A DNA stretch of 64,000 nt from Branchinecta lynchi (lineage: Eukaryota; Arthropoda; Branchiopoda; Anostraca; Branchinectidae). Position numbers and translations under genes: made by a program. This document shows, piece after piece, positions 1 through 11,532 of this stretch (the stretch's first letter is position 1; each line of letters starts with the position of its first letter). The stretch spans positions 2,642,561 through 2,706,560 of the forward strand of contig JAKZAP010000003.1 of assembly GCA_023053575.1 (NCBI GenBank), given 5' to 3'. The notes under the pieces are model-generated. The model worked only from the letters and a program-made list of their open reading frames with translations. It searched no databases and was not told the origin of the DNA.

Positions 1-105
1 TGAGCGGCAGCTTTGACACCACTTCTGCCTTTTCTTCCGCTAACTAACCGGAGAGGTTGAAGATTTGCATCGGCAAGGTGAGATAGTCATCAAGAGTATC
101 GGGCA
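1..105 (+). repeat. Dispersed repeat, end fragment (family also at 49765-49945 and 53533-53722)
   Basis: The words CCGGAGAGG, TTTGCATCGGCAAGG and GATAGTCATCAAGAGTA recur at 53533-53722 in the same orientation and at 49765-49945 in reverse. No coding potential is evident. Confidence 0.6.
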
Positions 106-254
106 GTACAGCCAGGAGTTGGCTCAAATCCATTTCCGTTGGTCAGGGGTGCAACCCCTCTATAGAAGTAGCACAGATATCTCTGCTACTGTTCAGTGTA
201 GTGGAATCCGTCCACAGATTAGTTCTTATCAGATTCAGAACAAGCGACAAGGTT

Positions 255-499
255 AAGTTGCGTTTTATTGGATTCACTTTTGTTTCGTCAAAGTTTGTAG
301 TTTGGCTCTTGTTTTGTTTTACTTGCGTTTTATTGAGTTCATGTTTCCGAAAAGTCAAACTACACCAAACTACGTCGGCGAGGTAGTTTGTAGTTTGAGC
401 TCCGTAGTTTCAGGTTCGAAACTACAGCAAATGGAATGGACAAATAAAACGGCTTTTAAGCGAAACTACGCCGAAACTAAATCCAAAAAAACGCAACTT
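255..499. mobile_element. MITE family A, copy 1 (AAGTTGCGTTTT termini)
   Basis: The terminal inverted repeats are AAGTTGCGTTTT at 255 and its complement ending at 499. The interior is rich in the word GTAGTTT. A reverse-orientation copy lacking one end lies at 35944-36123. There is no protein. The termini resemble those of families C and F. Confidence 0.7.
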
Positions 500-885
500 T
501 AGAGTATCAGTTTCTAGTTGAAAGAAAAATAATGGGGGAGTGCCGTGAGGACGCCGAGAGGGGCGGGAATGTATTTCCTGTCGGAATCAATCGAATATAA
601 TAAAATGCTGATATTTTTCAATTGTTCTCCCACGTATAGCCTTTTTCTAGATACGACTCCTCCTCCTCTTAGTGACGGTGATATTGGCCTTATTCCATTT
701 CAGCGCTACAAGTGGAAGAGTATCTGTTAATCCCCCATTGTCTCATATTGAATACTTGTGTGCAGATAGTAAAAACTCGGAACCCGTAAGGTAGTGGGTA
801 ATTTTCAGTTCTGTTACTGAGGCGACATATGCAAAGCATCCTTGAAGTCTTTGATTCATGTGGGCCAAGAAGGTGGGAAACACCG
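500..885. other. Upstream intron or intergenic stretch, nothing recognised
   Basis: No exon of a known family, RNA gene or clear repeat boundary was seen. Short open frames here have no family resemblance. Confidence 0.5.
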
Positions 886-1378
886 AACGTGTCCGAAAGC
901 TCCGAAACGAACGAAAATGGTGAATTAATTCAGCATTTTATGCAGCATTTCGCTTTTGGACTTAAAATTTCGCTTAGTTAATACAGCATTAATTCAGCAT
1001 AAAATTCATCGAACAATTCAGCAAGAATGCTAAATTTTATGCTGAATTTCAAGAAGAAACTGGGGAGTACGGCGATTCCCTCAGTATTCTCAGCGGCAAA
1101 CGTAACAAATTCAAAAAGACAACCGACAATTCGGCAAAAATTCCAAATTCTAAGACAACTGGCGATCATGGCCAACGAGCTGGAAAATGGATCAGTAGCT
1201 GATCCATTTTGTCAGCTTTATACAGCTAATTCTTTTTTCTTCTTCTTCTTCCTGACTTAAATTTTGGTATTCTAGACGTGTCAGAGAAGAAAGAAAGGTA
1301 ACAGCTTTCGGACAAAAAAAAAGAAGAAATGCAGCTTTAATGCAGCATTTACAGCACCAAAAAGCTTTCGGACACGTT
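886..1378. mobile_element. MITE family B, copy 1 (AACGTGTCCGAAAGCT termini)
   Basis: A 16-bp perfect inverted repeat AACGTGTCCGAAAGCT bounds this 493-bp element. The interior has repeated CAGCAT/GCTGAATT words. It is homologous in reverse to 4338-4833. It is non-coding, and no target duplication is visible at this copy. Confidence 0.75.
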
Positions 1379-2590
1379 TACCATCATTTTTCGATGGGTA
1401 GGATTTTTACGAACACACTGTTACCTTTGTTTTCTTCAAAATCCTCACGGTAGCCAACATTACCCACAAATTACTTGAACACAGTTCACTCTTGAAAACA
1501 AGGTCACCATTGCTAATTAACCCTTCATTGATCTCCCGGCGGAGGTCAAAAGAGTTACTAAGACTTTCGAGAAGATCGAGTGGAATGTAAGAAGATCAAA
1601 ACAACTAAATATATCACCATGCGGACGTTTAGTTCAGTCGGAAGAAGAAATAATCGGCCAGTTTGAGATTTTTTGGTCTCAGAAGCTGAATATTATTTAG
1701 CTCTGTTTCACAATCTTCAAGAAATCACTATAACAAATCTAGCATAATTTACGGCGTTAGCTAATTTTGACCTAGTTACCCCCCCCCCCCTTCTTTGGAC
1801 TTACGAAAATTAACAAGATAACAAAAAGAAAACAAAATACTTGAAGAAATCGCTAATGCGAATAATTAGTTTGATTTTTCTACACTTTTTCCATATGCCT
1901 GCTAAAATAAAAACATTTTGTTAGAACCATAGTCAAACTTCGGTGGGGGGGGGGGAGGGGCAGATTGCAGATTTTCTACTCATCAACCTCTGGACCTACT
2001 TTACTATGTCTGTGCTGTGCTGAAGGTGAGGCATCGGGGTCTACGACTGGAGATACTGACCTGGAATATGGCGAATGGGGGGATTAACAGAAACTAGTCC
2101 ACTTGGCGCGCTGAAGTGGAACAAGGCGAATGCGTTGAAATATTTCAAATGATGGGGGCAAAAAAAAGAAAGAAACGATCAGTTCACTTATCAAGGCTAA
2201 ATTTTGTTCTACCTTTTTGAAGAAGAACTTTAACCTTACAGTGGTTGAACTGAATTGAATTTGAATTAAACTGAATTGAGTTGAATTGAGAAAAATCTTG
2301 TCAGTAAGCCTTCCATTTAGCCGGATTTGACTGATGAGATAAACTTCGACTGAAGAATCCCAGGAAACTAACTTGTTCGTGGGTGACAAGGGAATCTCCG
2401 AGGGTTTCCTAGCCCTAATGCCAAAGAGCTGACGAAAAAAGCTTAACTTTCTGTATCGTCTTTGTTGCCATGTGGCCATTCATGAGATTCTGCCGTACGT
2501 CGGAAAATCAAAGAAAATGTTTGCCACATTTAATGTAGCAGTCGGAACCAGGGTAAAGAGAAGATTTCTTTGCGATCAAAATCAAACCTC
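1379..2590. other. Intron or upstream stretch with homopolymer runs, no gene seen
   Basis: It contains runs of C near 1780 and G near 1945. The open frame at 2084-2479 on the minus strand has no recognisable domain and probably arises by chance. Confidence 0.5.
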
Positions 2591-2963
2591 TTAAAGGACC
2601 TGTCTTATCTATAATACTAACGCATCTACTTCCATAAGCACTCCATATATGTCTAAACCCGGAGACCCCGATTTCGTGCGGTACAGTGTAATCCCTCAAA
2701 CAAAACAACGCTGATTTTCTCACTTGCCATATGTTGCTACCTTGGATGTGCATCCCGCTGTCGACTGTTGTCTGCGAGAAGTTTTTCCATCACAAAAATC
2801 TGTCTTGTAAATTGTTTCCCTGTTTTCGCTACAAGTCAACGGGTCTCGGAAAAGGCTAAAAAAAAGCCAAAAGCGTGGGTTATTTGTTGAAAGCGCAGCC
2901 TAGTTTTTCAAGTATTTTAAAATACTGGAAATTTCAGAGTAAATAGTGCGAGGGGTCCTTTAA
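2591..2963 (+). mobile_element. TTAA-flanked MITE (AGGACC termini), copy 1
   Basis: The element runs from TTAA-AGGACC at 2591 to GGTCC-TTTAA ending at 2963 (373 bp). It shares its interior (words such as CCATATATGTCTAAACCCGG and GTCAACGGGTCTCGG) with copies at 30526-33978, 45391-45655 and, reversed, 56400-56776. TTAA targets are used by the piggyBac and Kolobok superfamilies; which one applies cannot be told from non-coding copies. Confidence 0.8.
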
Positions 2964-3124
2964 ATACCAACCAAACTGTTACAGACATTCAGAACGGGTG
3001 AAGGTCACTTTTTAAAATGCATCGAGGGTATGAAAGCAAAGAAGAAACTGTGGGGCATAGTGATGTTAGAGTCAACAGTCGAAAAGGGTACGCAAAGCTA
3101 TTCGATTTAAATTTTTTAATTTAG

Positions 3125-3277
3125 GAGCTATCCCACCAGAGCCAAGAGTGCTCCCCGGAACCAATGAACAGTGAAGACACGCTGTTTCTACTTTATACGT
3201 CAGGCAGCACAGGTCAGCCCAAGGGAGTTGTACATACCCAAGCAGGTTATATCCTCTACACAAGCTTTACTCATGAG
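3125..3277 (+). CDS. ACSS1: ACSS1-like exon 1 of the window (P-loop/A3 motif)
   Basis: The acceptor is a TTTAG ending at 3124 and the donor is GTGAGT at 3278. The exon is phase 0 at both ends and encodes 51 residues. It contains the ATP-binding signature [15 protein letters not shown], preceded by the typical [12 protein letters not shown] stretch. The upstream coding part of the gene was not found between 1 and 3124, so the previous intron extends beyond the window. Confidence 0.93.
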
Positions 3278-6044
3278 GTGAGTTTACCTTTCCATGTCTT
3301 TTCCTGCACAGGCCCCTCCTATAATCCAATGACGAACTGCCGCGAGATGCGCTATAGAAAACCAATAACAATCACACTTTAGATCCAGGTAGAACTTATC
3401 TGAAGGGGAAGAAGCGAAGGGTTGGCGGCGAAACGTCCCCAATGAATCATCACCTGGCGAAACCCTCCCCATGACAAAACGTCTCCATGGCAAAAACGTC
3501 CCCGTGGCAAAACGTCCCCATGACTACACGTCTCCGTGGCCAAAAACGCCCTCATTGCATTAATTTCATTGCCTTGGATGAGAAACGTTGCAAGATTCGC
3601 ATAACCGGTCTTCTGGCCAATAAGCTTCTCGGAAACAATAATTGGGAGACTGATACCTCACGTTAAAGGGCAAGAGTGATAATTAGTGTAATACCACCAG
3701 AGGAAATAGAATATACTTATAAAAGTAAAATCTCAGGACCCAGAATGAATGAAAATACTACTGAAGTAGAATGAATAACTATAATAAGTACGTCCTGTCT
3801 TTCAAAGAAGACAAATGTTTGACACACATTTTTATTTTAACATATCACTAAATTTCAGACCACAGATGTAATTTTTTTTCGTCTCGGACGGACAGTTAAA
3901 TAGCATGACTATCCTATGCCGGACCCGTAGGAAGCGGGCGGGGTATAACTCTTCTTTCGTCTTTGGTTGAATGGCTGAGAGTTGGAAGTCAAAGAGAAGG
4001 AAGTAAGACCCCTACCCCTTTTTGGGTGTTGGGTTGGGGGTCTGTCTTAAAAAGGGTTTATTAGGTTGTGATGAAGGGTAGAGAGGGATTTGCGGGCGTC
4101 CCCTGTTTAAACCGTCATAATTTACTAAGCAGGACCCGTAGGGAGCGGGTGGGTTATTACTCTTCTTTCGTCGATGGTTCATGGCTGAGTGTTGGGAGAA
4201 TAAAAGAGAAGGAAGTGAAAGTCGAAGTAAAAAAAAATAAATCGCGGGGCATCCCCAGTTGGACCCCGACCCCGACCTTTAACGCAGAGTCCGGCATAAT
4301 TTACAAATCTAGCGAGCAACTCACACGAGTTACTGAGAACGTATCCGAAAGCTTTTTGGTGCTGTAAATGCTGCATTAATGCTGCATTTTCTTTTCTATT
4401 TTTGTCCGAAAGCTGTTATCTTTTTTTGTTCTCTGACACTTCTAGAATACCAAAATTTAAGTCAGGAAGAAGAAGAAAAAAAAAGAATTAGCTGGTAAAA
4501 CTGACAAATGGATCATCCGACTTCTTATCTTTAGTTTCTTCGTTGGCCATGATCGCCAGTTGTCTTAGAATTTGGAATGTTTGCCAAATTGTCAGTTGTC
4601 TTGTTGAATTTGTTATGTTTGTCGCCAAAAACACTGAGAGAATCGCCGTACTCACCAGTTTCTTCTTGAAAATTCAGCATAAAATTTAGCATTCTTGCTG
4701 AATTTGTCGATGAATTTTATGCTGAACTAATGATGCATTAACCGAGCGAAAATTTAAGTCCAAAAGCGACATGCTGCATACAATGCTGAATTAATGCCGC
4801 ATTTTCGTTCGTTTCGGAGCTTTAGGACACGTTCTGAGTAACTGAGGATTGCAGGTTTGTTTCCTTCCGAAGTTGACGAGGACCCTTGCCAAGAAGGGCC
4901 GGAATATCGCTGCCAAAGCATCGTAGCTGACATATCCTTGTTAGAGATTAAAGTTTTTTTTGTTTCAAAGTCAGCTTGGGCTCAAGGAATATTTGAGTAA
5001 CTGAGGAAAACTTTCAAGGAAACTTTCTTTTTCAGAACGTTTTTGACAGTAGGAAGGGCGATGTTTTTGGATGCTTAGCAGATATTGGATGGATTACTGG
5101 ACATAGCTACGTTGTCTACGGACCACTAGCGAATGGCGTAACGTCAGTTCTGTTCGAGTCTATGCCTACTTACCCTGACCCAGGTATGATTGACAATTTA
5201 TCCATCAAATGACTTCTCTGCAGGGACCCAGACCACAAAACATCACCCGCCAAGGGTCCGGGGTCATTTAAAGCAATAATAACGCTTACCAAAGTGGAAT
5301 GCAGAGAAATTTTTAAAAACCTAGAGCTTATTAACCGAACCGGGATTAGAGACGGTTTCAGATTTTTTTCTTATTGGATAGAGATGAATAAATCTTCTTG
5401 CGTATTTTTGCGAAATCTCTGTGATTTTACAACAGGCTACAACTTTGGGAATTGTTAAAAGGCCATTTAACCTTTACACTATATCTACAGACACCTCTAT
5501 TAAAGGACACCTGCATGAAGAGTACCAAGCATCATCCCTATCTGTATTAGTTCCGTTAACATTGCCTGCAGAAAACCCAATCCAAATACGAAATAGTGTT
5601 TCCAAGCTATGATTTTTGCTCCATTTTGCATCTGTCCTTATTTCAGTACCGAAGAATTTTAGAAATGAAGTAATGTCTCCAATCAACCCTTCTTCTGGAA
5701 TATTTTTTAACCAGTTAAGCCCATACGTATATCTAGAAGAAATTAGAATACGATCCGGCTAGCGCTGTATAAGATTTGAATGAATTGCGCTTTTTGTCTT
5801 GGAGTCTGCATGTGCAAACCTCCAAATATGAACATCCCTATTTTGAAAACGTCTCGCTCAGGAGAAGAATGCTTTCCATGGCCATGTCTGTAAATACATT
5901 CTCCATGGTGTGTTCAAGTATGGTTTCATTGTTCAGGTGTGTTTTAACTCTTTGTCTCTAATCGAAGATTTTTTAATCAAGATTTTGAACTTACAATGTA
6001 GGCTAATCCTTATCCACCATACTTGACAGATTTTTGCGTTGGCC

Positions 6045-6090
<46 letters not shown>

Positions 6091-9000
6091 CCCGTAGCAT
6101 CTTTTGTAATTTAATTTATTTTTATATTATTTAAAAACTAAGAAATCAGATTTCGTACTTTTTGTGGCTACTCCTCCATCCCTCAGTGACGTTAATTTGA
6201 ATCTATTTTTACCCAATTTTAAATATTCACGTCACCTAACTTTTAAAATTAAACCCATATTTTATTTACTATTCTTTCCCCTAATACTTGGAAAATAATT
6301 CTCTCATCTGTATTTTGTAAAAAAAATTCTTTAACTACATTTCCTTTTTTTTTTTTTTTTTTTTTACTTATAATTCAAATCTACTAATATTAAACCCACC
6401 TCCACTCATCTCAATAACATTCTTTTTCCTTTACTCAAATTTAACTCTAATTTAATTTACCTTTTGAGCAGTCAAACTATAGTCCAATAACGAAAAATAG
6501 GGCAAACCACAAAAAAACGAAAAAAAAGCACATCGATATCTCAGGGTGCCCTTCCGTCATAGGGCACCCCTTCCATCGCAGCCACTATTACAACTCTTTA
6601 AACCAACAAAAAACCCTATTTTTCTTTACTAAACCAAACAACCCCCCTCCCTACCAAAAATTAAATAAAAATTAAAAATAAAAAGTTAGAAAGTTCTGCT
6701 TTTACAACCTATACTCATAATACTTTAAATCACTAAACACACTTCCGTAAAGCAGAACGTTCTAACTATCCCAATTTTTTCCTTTTTAAAAACAAAACCA
6801 CACAACAAACCAAAAACCAATTTTGACTGCTCAAAAAAAAAAATTTAAAAAAACATAAAAAACAATTTACCATCAAACATTAATCTTATATTTACAAATT
6901 TTAACTTCCTTCTATTTTTACTTCAATATTCAAACCAATTTCTTTAAAATTTATTGTTTTTCAAAAAACTTTCTTAAAAATTCACGGTCCATTTTCCTCT
7001 TCCACTCTAATCTCTCTGAATTCAGAGTCACCATTTTATCCAACGACGTTTTTAAACTTTGATAATGTAACCGTTTCTCTTTTTTACGTCTCTTCCAAAC
7101 ATGGACACACAGCTTCACTACAACAAAGCATATGGACATTTCTTTTTTCCTTTCGAGCTCTGTCCCAACACACAATCTCAGGATTTTGCTCTTTTCTTCA
7201 CTTGTTTCTACCTTTACACCTTCCTCTGCACACAATTCAAGAATTTCTTCAAACACACCTTGGTTCCACCGACATTCTAAAAACTCGTGTAACAACCCGT
7301 CAACAACAAGAGAACCACACAAAGGGCACTGTGGGCTTTCATTTCGTATGAAACGGCTGATTCTGTTTCTGTAGGGTAACATTCCATGTATCAAGAGAAA
7401 CATAACTTCCTTTTCCCAGTTCTGAATGGGCAGCTCATGCAGCAGCGAAAAGCAGCGGTCAAAATCAAAGGTAGGTTCACGTCTTTTTCCTGCGTACGTG
7501 AGTTCTTCACTCTTATCTAAAAGACTTCTGACAAATCTCTTCATGTCTTCCTTTTGGGGCCTCTCATTTAAATATCCAGCTTTTTTCAGCTCATACAGGG
7601 CTTCCCCTCTTCTACCGTATTCTTTTGGTATTTTCATTGCGACCTTCTTTCTTTCTTCTTCGTTTTCTTCATTTATGAGAGGCAGAAGCCAATGTCTTAA
7701 AAAATTTGCACCCGCGGTTTCCCTCACCAGCCGTTCAGCCGCATTTTGAGTGAATAGTGATTGACAAATTAACCTGAAATCAAGTACACCCAATCCCCCA
7801 CTCGCCTTGCCAGCATACATCATTCTCATACTTAGTTTCTCTAATTTTCCATGCCACACGAATCTCCATATTTTCCTTTCAATCTCTTTTGCTGTTGCCT
7901 CTTCAAGTTCAAAGATAGGCGCGGCATAAAACAACAGTGGCATGCAATAAGTATTCACAAAGGTCACCTTCTGCCAAACTGTTCTGAGAAAATTTTGGTT
8001 CTGAATATTCGAGAGGATTCCTACGATTTTTGAGACTTTTTCTTCCCAATACTTTTTACCGTCGCCTTCTCCACAGAACCTAACTCCTAGTATCTTCGAA
8101 ACTTCAGCTCTCGGTATCCAGCTTCGCTCTAAGAACTCGTCTAGTTCTGCATCGCTCTTTAGTGCTAAAACATTACTCTTCGTCTTGTGCACCTTAACGT
8201 AGAAATTTTCCTCGTACCATTGAAGTCCTTGGAGTATTTTTGGAACGTCTTGATTATTGTCCGTGAAAAATGTACCGTCGTCAATAAATGCAGCCGACTT
8301 CAGAAACTTTTGATCAACCGTCATCAGCCCAGTTATACGCTGCTCTACGTACTTAAATAACGGGTCAATGTACAGCTCGAACAGATATGGTGCTGAGGGA
8401 TCTCCCTGTCTGAGCGCTTTCTCCATCTTTATTCTTCGGGTTTTCTGACCGTTTACCCGGACGGCAATATTCGCATTCTTATACAGATTCTGAAATTTCT
8501 TAACTACTTCTTCATGAAAACAGAATTTGTCTTCCATAAGCCACCAAAGTAGTAAACTCACAACCGAGTCATACGCCTTTACCATATCTGCGCTAATAAC
8601 GGCGATAATTTCCCATAGAATTTGATTTCTTGCCACTAGCTCATCTCGCCTTAGCACAAGATCGCGGACAATGCTCAAAATATGTTGGGCTTTCTTTCCT
8701 TTCAGTCCACCATGCTGATATTCACCAAGTAGTCTCCCGAGCACTTTTTCGATCCTTTTAGCCATTACTTTCGACGCTATTCTAAAATCACAATTTGTCA
8801 GTGCAATGGGTCTCCAGTTTTGTAGGTCAGCCCTATCACCCCCTTTGTGAATCAACGAAATGAGCGCCTCCCCGTTCACCCAACCTCGGGAAAGAGATTC
8901 ATTAAGCACTTCCACGAAAACTTCACCTATCTCTGACCAAAAGTGTTTATACAACTCGTAGCTCAGTCCATCACTCCCGGGTGATTTACCGCTCTTTAAA

Positions 9001-11494
9001 TTTTTTATCACTCTGGTCACCTCCTCTACTGTTAGATCACACCTTAGGGTTTCATTTTCTTCCGGAGTGACGGTTCCATGTACTTCGAACTCACCCATCA
9101 TCTGTCTCACTTGTTCTTTTCGAGAAGGTAGGCCATTAGGCAGCCTATATAGCTCTTCATAAAAGGCCGAGACTTCTTCGAGAATTTGGGACTGGTTTGA
9201 AACTATTTGTCCTCCTCTTCCTTTTATTTTTGTGATACTGTTCTCTTCAGCGTGCCGCCTTGCTCTTACCATCGCTGCCACATTAATTTGCCCTGGCTCA
9301 AAAATCTCACACAGCCTGCTTTTAAGTTTGAAGCTTTCAAATTCCTCTCCTTCGATTTTTTTTATTTGAAGTTTTACCTCTTCAAACTCATGCCAGATTT
9401 GCGCTCCTTTGTCTATTTTATTCTTTAGACAGGCCAGGACTCGGTACAAATGTCGCTTATAAGCTTTCTCTGCTCTTTCGACCTCTTTTTCTTGTCCCCG
9501 AATGAAAGCACCAATCTCTTGCTTGAAGACTTCCCAAAATTCAATTGGGTCCTCGCTTTCCCTCCTAGTGCTTAAAAGAGCCATAATCTTGGAGCGAACC
9601 TGATGGCTGAAGTCCTTATCCTTCAGGTATCGCGGATCCATTTTCCAGATAGGATTTTTGGGCCGAGGCGATTTGGCAGCACTATCCACCTCTACCACTA
9701 CTGCAGTATGATCAGAAAAAGGAACTACAATGTTACATATACTATTTACACTATTCTGAAGGTTCTCAGTACTGTAGACTCTATCTATACGGCTAGCACC
9801 TCTTTTATCGACTCGGGTATACCCCTGAACGGTCTGTATTTCTGTCCACAAATCCTTTAACTTCCAAGCTTTAATCAGGTCTTTTAACTCGGGGCTAATC
9901 TTCCTTTTATCTTGTTTATTATTTCTACTACTTGCGTCCTGTTCCTCTGTCACGCAATTGAAGTCTCCCAAGAGGAAAAAATTATCAGAAGTCAGGTAAC
10001 AGGGTAACTTATCTTGTATAGCGTCACTTCGTGTTTTGGCGTTATTTGTGCCCGACGGTAAATGGACATTAACAATCACGGTGCTACCAACTTTCAAACT
10101 GCTAATCATCCCATCGGCTTCAAACCGCAAACTCGCCTTATCAACCTTCAGGCATTTCTTCACTAAAAACCCTGTGTCGGGGTTAATTCCACCAGGTACA
10201 AAGTCATAACCTTTTTCTTCTGCATATCGTAGCTTACAAGTATCCACTTCTTGAAGACATAAAATATCTAGCTTCTTCTCTACCACAAATTCAATTAGTA
10301 GTTTCTGTCTTTTTTCCTGCTTGACTCCATTTACGTTTAAAGTTCCGATCCTCATTTAGTTTGTAAGTTTTGGGAGTTTTTTGGCTTTTTTCCTTTTCCT
10401 CCGCTGGTGTTCACCGACTCCTCCGAGTTCAGTGATCCCTCACTTAGCTGCCTTTTAGGCGTCTCTCTGGTGAAACCTCCAGGAGTCGATCCTGCAGACC
10501 GGTTCGAGGACCTGGTTCCAGGAGTTGGTGTTTTTGAAGGCCTGTCCAACTTGCTAAGCTCTGTGGATGGGGTTTTAATCTTTTTATTTTCCTGAGGCGT
10601 TTTATTTTCTTTTCCTTTATTCGGGCTTTTTGGCTGCTTCTCTGTCTTGCTACCCTGTTCTTTTGGGACATGCTGGTTTGCACCTTTTTCAACAAGATCG
10701 GTTTGTCCACTCTCTCCGATAGACCCTAGCACGAGGTTAACAGCTTGAGATGGCGTCAGTGCTGCTATACCTTCTAATGAGTTGCAAGTGCCATAATTCG
10801 GGTTTGGTGTACCAAAAAGGTTCGGGATTCCAGTTCCCCGGATTCCCCATGGATTCGCCATATTCCGCTTAGCACTCCCGGTAGTTGAAACACTGGGCTT
10901 TCCACGTTTTGGGCCTTTCTTCTGAGGACAAACACCAGCTTCATGGCTTGCCACATGACATATATAGCAAAGCTTAGGCTGCCCCTCATAATACACGAAG
11001 ATCTTTTCATCCTGCCAGATCTTAACCGCTGGGGGTATAGGTGCGTCGACATACATAAGAGCTGTCGCGCGTCCTGTGAGAACGCGAATCACAGCATTTC
11101 CTTCGTAAGATTTTCTTCTGACGTTCATAATTTGTCCGTACGGCTGGAGGGCCGCTTTTATATCATCGATCGTTGCCTCTCCAGGTATCTTTCTTAACAT
11201 GACCACTACTGGCCTCTTGTTCGACTTATCCACAAATACAGGGAAGATCTCATTTTCAAACGTAAATTTCAGGTCCATCTTCTTTAATTTTTGCGCGAAA
11301 TCATCAGCAAGTACTGGGCTCTTTAGGGTGACTTGGACTATTCCAAATTTCCGTAGATCATCGCCATCAATAGCACGCACGTTATCTTCACAGAAGCCTA
11401 GGCTTCCCAAAAAAAAGTGCACATCATCATCAATCATCTCTCTAAGCTCATCTTCAGCCATTGCACTGAAGTTGAAACGCAAAGTTGAACGAGA

Positions 11495-11532
<38 letters not shown>

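Noticed and set aside
2084..2479. 131-residue minus-strand frame near the window start
   Set aside because: No domain, low-complexity composition, and no splice or homology support.
5776..5961. Identical 61-residue frames at 5776-5961 and 12077-12262
   Set aside because: They lie in the duplicated target flanks; identity reflects the duplication, not coding selection.
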